From NCBI RefSeq assembly GCF_900128925.1, contig NZ_FQUJ01000004.1, forward strand, positions 248,001 through 312,000: a stretch of 64,000 nt of DNA, written 5' to 3'. The notes under the pieces were generated by a model. The model worked only from the letters and a program-made list of their open reading frames with translations, did not search any database and had not been told where the DNA came from. Below are positions 59,877 through 64,000 of this stretch, one piece after another. The DNA is from Modicisalibacter ilicicola DSM 19980. Lineage in GTDB: Bacteria; Pseudomonadota; Gammaproteobacteria; Pseudomonadales; Halomonadaceae. The position numbers and the translations under genes are program-made. Positions within the stretch are counted from its first letter, which is position 1, and every line of letters begins with the position of its first letter.

Positions 59877-61955
59877 TCAAAACGCATAGCTGATGTGAGC
59901 CTTCACACTGCGCTCCGCACCGAAATAGCAGAAATTCAGGTCGAAGCAGGAGGCGACATACTCCTTGTCCAGCAGGTTGGTGACATTGAGACGCGCCTCG
60001 ACGTTCTTCAAGCCGACCTGCCCCAGGTCGTACCCCAGTGTCGCGTCGACCAGCGTGTAGTCCGGCACCTTCTCGGTATTGGCGTCGTCGGCGTAGATGT
60101 CGGCGTAGTAGCGCACGCCCAGACCGGCATCCACTCCCGCGAGGGCGCCCTGGCGGACATCGTAGTGTCCCCATGCGCTGGCCTGATGACGTGGCACCTG
60201 GTTGTCCTGGTTGCCCTCGGTCTCGTTGCCGGTCTCTTCCAGGGTGACGTCGGTATAGGTGTAGCTGGCCTGCAAACGGAAGTTGTCGGTGAGCTGCGTA
60301 TGCGCCTCCAGCTCGAGGCCGCGCGACTCGATCTCGCCCACGGCGCGGAAGAAGTCCTCGTTGGGCAGCTTGGTTGAGACGTTTTCCTGAGAGATGTCGA
60401 AGAGCGCCAGGCTGTAACGGCTCCGGGATTCGGAAGGCTGATACTTGAGGCCCACCTCTATCTGCTCGCCTTCGGTGGGCTTCAGCAGATCGCCGCTCGC
60501 GTCGGTGGTGCTGTTGGGGCTGAACGAGGTCGAGTAGCTGGTATAAGGCGCCAGGCCGTTATCGAACAGGTAGAGCAGTCCGGCGCGTCCGCTGAACTGG
60601 GTGTCGTCGAGCTCGCTCGCCGTGCCGCTCTGCTGATCGGTATTGGTGATGTCCACCCAGTCGTGACGCCCGCCGAGGGTTAGGCGCCAGTCGCCGATGG
60701 CCATCTGGTCCTGCAAGTAGACGCCGGTCTGGCTGAGTTCCCGGCGGCGTTTTATCGAGGCGATCGCGATCGGCTCGGCGCCATACCGCGGGTCGAAGGC
60801 ATCGATGGGAGGGGAGGTGCCTGAGGGCCAAGTAACATCGTTCTCGCGATCCTGGTAGTCGGCGCCCAGCAGCACCGTATGCTCGACGAAGCCCGTGGTC
60901 AGGTTCGCCTCGAGCTGATTGTCCAGCGTCCAGGCCTGCAACGACTCGTCGGCACCCGAGTAGAAGCGGTTGAGTTCGGTGTCCGAGCCCCAGCCGAAGG
61001 CATAGACCTGAGCAAGCTCCACGTCGGCGTCCAGATATCGCAGTTTCTGACGTGCGGTCCAGGCATCATTGAAGCGATGCTCGAACTCGTAGCCGATCAT
61101 GCGCTGCTCGCGCTCGAACTTGTCGTAGTCGTCCTCGCCCTCGAAGAAGGTATTGTCGATTCGGCGCCCGTTGCGATCCACGACGGTGCCCTCGTAGGGC
61201 AGGCCGGCGTGATAGCCACCTTCCGGGTCCTTGTGCAGGTAGGCGTAGAGGTCGAGACTCGTGGCGTCGGTGATGTCCCAGCTGAGCTGAGGTGCGAAGG
61301 CGTAGCGCTCCTCCTCCACCGGGCCGTATTGGGTATCGGCGGCCTGGGCCAGGCCGGTCAGGCGATAGGCCAGCCGGCGCCCTTCGTCCAGCGGGCCGGT
61401 GACGTCAAAGGCGGCGCTGCGCTGGGCGTTGTTGCCCGCGCCGAGGCGGATCTCGCCGCCCGTCGTGAAGTCGGGGCGCTTGCTGGTCAGCGCGACGAGC
61501 CCCCCGGGAGAGGCGCGGCCGTAGAGCACGGAAGCCGGGCCTTTGACCACCTCGATCCGTTCGAGAAAGTAGGGATCGATCACCAGCGAGCTGAAGGCGC
61601 CACCATCGCCCAGGATCTTCAAACCGTCGAGATAGGTATTGTTCACGCTGCCATCGACGAAGCCGCGCAGCACGATGTAGTCGTAGCGGTTGGAGGCCCC
61701 GATCTGATTGCTGAACACGCCCGGAGTGTAGTCCGTGGCGCGCTGCACGGTTTCGGCGCCTTTCTCCTGCCAATCCTCGTTTTCGATCACGGAGATCGCC
61801 TGGGGTGTCTCGATGAAGGGCGTATCGGTCTTGGTCGCCGCCTGGCCCGTGACGGTGACGGTCGAGAGCCGTTCCGCCTGCTGGGCCTGGGCGACGGCCG
61901 CCGCACCGACGGCGGCGAGAGAGATCGTTATCGTCATGGAGCGCGAAATGAACAT
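59877..61955 (-). CDS. TonB-dependent siderophore receptor
   Basis: 692 aa from ATG 61955; GAAGGAA stands before it. A signal peptide (SRSMTITISLAAVGAAAVAQA) leads into a TonB-box-like start and plug domain: IETPQAISVIENEDWQEKGA, RGFVDGSVNNTYLDGLK, IEVVKGPASVLYGRASPGGLVALTSKRP. The beta-barrel continues to the C-terminal aromatic residue (HISYAF). Family of FpvA/FhuE/FoxA-type siderophore receptors. Divergent from the ABC exporter with two Fur boxes in the gap. Ligand unknown. Confidence 0.9.
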   Translation of the reverse strand: MFISRSMTITISLAAVGAAAVAQAQQAERLSTVTVTGQAATKTDTPFIETPQAISVIENEDWQEKGAETVQRATDYTPGVFSNQIGASNRYDYIVLRGFVDGSVNNTYLDGLKILGDGGAFSSLVIDPYFLERIEVVKGPASVLYGRASPGGLVALTSKRPDFTTGGEIRLGAGNNAQRSAAFDVTGPLDEGRRLAYRLTGLAQAADTQYGPVEEERYAFAPQLSWDITDATSLDLYAYLHKDPEGGYHAGLPYEGTVVDRNGRRIDNTFFEGEDDYDKFEREQRMIGYEFEHRFNDAWTARQKLRYLDADVELAQVYAFGWGSDTELNRFYSGADESLQAWTLDNQLEANLTTGFVEHTVLLGADYQDRENDVTWPSGTSPPIDAFDPRYGAEPIAIASIKRRRELSQTGVYLQDQMAIGDWRLTLGGRHDWVDITNTDQQSGTASELDDTQFSGRAGLLYLFDNGLAPYTSYSTSFSPNSTTDASGDLLKPTEGEQIEVGLKYQPSESRSRYSLALFDISQENVSTKLPNEDFFRAVGEIESRGLELEAHTQLTDNFRLQASYTYTDVTLEETGNETEGNQDNQVPRHQASAWGHYDVRQGALAGVDAGLGVRYYADIYADDANTEKVPDYTLVDATLGYDLGQVGLKNVEARLNVTNLLDKEYVASCFDLNFCYFGAERSVKAHISYAF

Positions 61956-62046
61956 GCGGCGAGTGTTCCTTCGGTAAGAGTGGCTATTGCAGATGATGAG
62001 AGCGATTGTGGCGTCCTGAACAGAGAATACTCTCTTTAGCAAATAT

Positions 62047-62065
62047 AAATCATTATCATTTATTT
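62047..62065. promoter_or_regulatory. Fur box 1 in the receptor-exporter gap
   Basis: On the minus strand AAATAAATGATAATGATTT contains GATAATGATT, a strong match to the Fur hexamer pattern NATWAT. Lies about 95 bp before the receptor start. Confidence 0.72.
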
Positions 62066-62129
62066 TTCCAAGTAGGCGGCGCTGAGGAAGGCGCTCGAAG
62101 CGATGCCAGGTTGTGGCCTTCATTTCGAG

Positions 62130-62148
62130 GAAATGAGAATGATTCATT
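62130..62148. promoter_or_regulatory. Fur box 2 in the receptor-exporter gap
   Basis: GAAATGAGAATGATTCATT fits the 19-bp Fur consensus with several mismatches. It lies 60 bp before the exporter start, a place to control that gene. Confidence 0.65.
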
Positions 62149-62208
62149 GACTAGCCACCCCTTTTCCCGAAGGGTGAGCGCCTGGTACGTCATCGTTCGG
62201 GGTAATGC

Positions 62209-63864
62209 ATGGAGTTGTTGCGCGTCGTCTTTCGCGACTATCGCTGGCCGTTCGTCGGTGTCATGGTGCTGAGCCTGGCGAGTGCGGGCCTGGGGATCGG
62301 CGTCATCGCCTTCATCAACCGGCGCCTGATCGAGACCGTGGGGTCGCCGCTACACATCTTGCCCCAGTTCCTCGGGCTGATCGTCCTGCTGCTGCTGATC
62401 ACCCTGGGCGCGCAGCTCGCGCTGACGACGTTGGGCCATCATTTCGTCCATGGGCTGCGGGGACGGCTGGTCAAGCGTATCCTCGATACCGACATCGAAC
62501 GCCTCGAGCAGCTGGGCAGCGCCCAGCTACTGGCCAGCCTGTCCAGCGACGTGCGCAATATCACCACCGCCTTCGTGCGACTTCCCGAACTGGTGCAGGG
62601 CGTGATCCTGACCCTGCTGTCGGCGGCCTACCTGGCCTGGCTCTCGCCGCCGATGCTGGCCGTCGTCGCGGCATGGATCGCGCTGACGATAGTCGGTGGC
62701 TGGCTACTGGTAAGACGGGTCTATCGTCACCTTGCCGAGGTCCGCGAGACGGAAGATCGCCTCTACCAGGACTACGCCGGGGTGATCGACGGGCGCAAGG
62801 AGCTGCACCTCAATCGCGACCGAGCCCGGCATCTCTATGAGCTGGTCTACGAGCCGGATGCCCGCGCCTATCGTCATCACATCATCCGTGCCGATACCTA
62901 CCACCTGAGTGCCGTCAACTGGTCCAACATCATGATGCTGGGCGCCATCGGCGTGGTCTTCTTCCTGGCCAACGGACTGGGCTGGGCGAACACCAACGTC
63001 GCGGCGACCTATTCGCTGGTCCTGCTGTTCCTGCGCACCCCATTGCTTCAGGCGGTGGGTGCCTTGCCGACGCTGTTGAGTGCTCAGGTCGCCTTCGACA
63101 AGCTCAAGAGACTCACGCTTGCCAATCACCGATCGGGATTCGAGAGCGGTCCGTCGCTCGAGGCGTGGCAGACCCTGGAGCTGCGCGGCGTGACGTTCCA
63201 ATACACGAAGCATGATGGTCAGGCCGGATTTACCGTGGGCCCCATCGACCTCACTCTCCGACGGGGCGAGCGGGTCTTCCTGATCGGCGGCAACGGCAGC
63301 GGCAAGTCGACCCTGGCCAAGCTGTTGACCGGGCTCTATCGACCGCTGGCCGGCGAGATACGTGTCGATGGCCGCGTCATCGACGAGGCGCGCCTGCCGG
63401 CCTATCGTCGATTGTTTTCGGCGGTCTTCACCGACTTCCATCTCTTCGATCGGCTCCTCGGGCCCCAGGGGGAGAGGCCGGATGAGTCCGTGATCGATGC
63501 CTGGCTCAAGCGATTGAAGATGCAGGACAAGCTGCATTTCGATGCCGATCGCGTCACCAGTACCCAGCTCTCACAGGGCCAGCGCAAGCGCCTGGCCTTG
63601 CTGCTGGCGGTGGCGGAGCAGCGCGACATGCTGTTGCTGGATGAGTGGGCGGCAGACCAGGATCCCGTGTTTCGGCGGGTCTTCTACCGCGAGCTGTTGC
63701 CGCTGTTGCAGGCAGCGGGGCACACCGTCTTCGCGATCAGCCACGACGATACCTATTTTGCTCATGCCGATCGGCTGCTCGAGATGCGCGACGGCCGATT
63801 GCAGGAGCTGACCGGCGAACAGCGGGTCCAGGCGAGTCGGGACGCGGTATCCCGGCTTGGATAA
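62209..63864 (+). CDS. ABC transporter with fused permease and ATPase, PvdE/SyrD-like siderophore exporter
   Basis: 551 aa. Six membrane helices fill residues 1 to about 310, and an ATPase domain follows with [14 protein letters not shown] (Walker A about 362), [27 protein letters not shown] (signature plus Walker B, DEW for DEP) and FAISHDD. PvdE, SyrD and YojI export peptide precursors or siderophores. Iron control by the Fur box and the divergent siderophore receptor suggest siderophore export. The biosynthetic genes may lie downstream, outside the window. Confidence 0.85.
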   Translation: MELLRVVFRDYRWPFVGVMVLSLASAGLGIGVIAFINRRLIETVGSPLHILPQFLGLIVLLLLITLGAQLALTTLGHHFVHGLRGRLVKRILDTDIERLEQLGSAQLLASLSSDVRNITTAFVRLPELVQGVILTLLSAAYLAWLSPPMLAVVAAWIALTIVGGWLLVRRVYRHLAEVRETEDRLYQDYAGVIDGRKELHLNRDRARHLYELVYEPDARAYRHHIIRADTYHLSAVNWSNIMMLGAIGVVFFLANGLGWANTNVAATYSLVLLFLRTPLLQAVGALPTLLSAQVAFDKLKRLTLANHRSGFESGPSLEAWQTLELRGVTFQYTKHDGQAGFTVGPIDLTLRRGERVFLIGGNGSGKSTLAKLLTGLYRPLAGEIRVDGRVIDEARLPAYRRLFSAVFTDFHLFDRLLGPQGERPDESVIDAWLKRLKMQDKLHFDADRVTSTQLSQGQRKRLALLLAVAEQRDMLLLDEWAADQDPVFRRVFYRELLPLLQAAGHTVFAISHDDTYFAHADRLLEMRDGRLQELTGEQRVQASRDAVSRLG

Positions 63865-63913
63865 GGCTACTCGAGCCAGGGAGGCGATGGCCGGAGTCAC
63901 TCATTGCCAATAC

Positions 63914-63932
63914 AAATGAAAATGATTACTAT
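63914..63932 (+). promoter_or_regulatory. Fur box 3 downstream of the ABC exporter
   Basis: AAATGAAAATGATTACTAT resembles the Fur consensus. It faces the right end of the window, where a further iron-regulated gene probably begins. No gene start is seen before the end of the window. Confidence 0.6.
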
Positions 63933-64000
63933 CTGCTTTCAGTGATCGTCCGCCCTTGCCGAATTCTGGACATCGCTTGCCGACGCCTGACCTAGAAAAT

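Overview
The window looks like the chromosome of a halophilic denitrifier or nitrate respirer of the Gammaproteobacteria, most like Halomonas or another Halomonadaceae. This rests on protein resemblance as I read it, high GC, an Anr-type regulator next to a hemN-like gene, narXL with narGHJI, heterotetrameric sarcosine oxidase, and BCCT, TRAP and tripartite tricarboxylate (TTT) carriers. No database search was possible. I see no rRNA, tRNA, CRISPR array, prophage or complete insertion sequence.

Layout. (1) 1-6.5 kb: the end of dsbD and dsbG, a broken TsdA-like dihaem cytochrome c, a QseBC-like two-component pair, a split YeeE/YedE pair and a persulfide-dioxygenase-like hydrolase (thiol and sulfur chemistry). 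(2) 6.7-28.5 kb: an anaerobic nitrate block with SirB2, a HemN paralogue lacking its radical-SAM cysteines, Anr, four NarK-family carriers with an embedded universal stress protein, narXL, narGHJI, a PpiC-type isomerase and a Dnr-like regulator. ANR boxes lie before the hemN-like gene and two narK genes, and NarL-like heptamers lie before narG and the fourth narK. (3) 28.5-37.4 kb: an ATP-grasp protein, then a LysR gene divergent from an aldehyde dehydrogenase, an M19 dipeptidase, a BCCT carrier, a large unrecognised protein and a DUF3726 protein. This looks like an uncharacterised quaternary-amine catabolic module. (4) 37.6-42 kb: a hybrid histidine kinase overlapping a REC-GGDEF-EAL protein. 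(5) 42-47 kb: a TRAP carrier with a GntR regulator and candidate operators. (6) 46.9-52.9 kb: a gamma-glutamyltransferase, two half-size CHR proteins and TctCBA. (7) 53-59.8 kb: a GbdR-like AraC regulator and soxBDAG. (8) 59.9-64 kb: a siderophore receptor and a PvdE-type ABC exporter, divergent from a region with Fur boxes.

How they work together. Regions 2, 3, 6 and 7 together describe uptake and breakdown of amines and organic acids, whose electrons could go to nitrate when oxygen is low. Two families of dispersed imperfect palindromes, two copies each, sit in gaps of these operons. Three of the four copies start at the stop codon of the gene upstream.

The points most worth checking are the cysteine-less HemN with its ANR class II promoter, the palindromic repeat families, the LysR-to-DUF3726 module, the ggt-CHR-CHR-tctCBA operon and the hairpin at the start of tctB.
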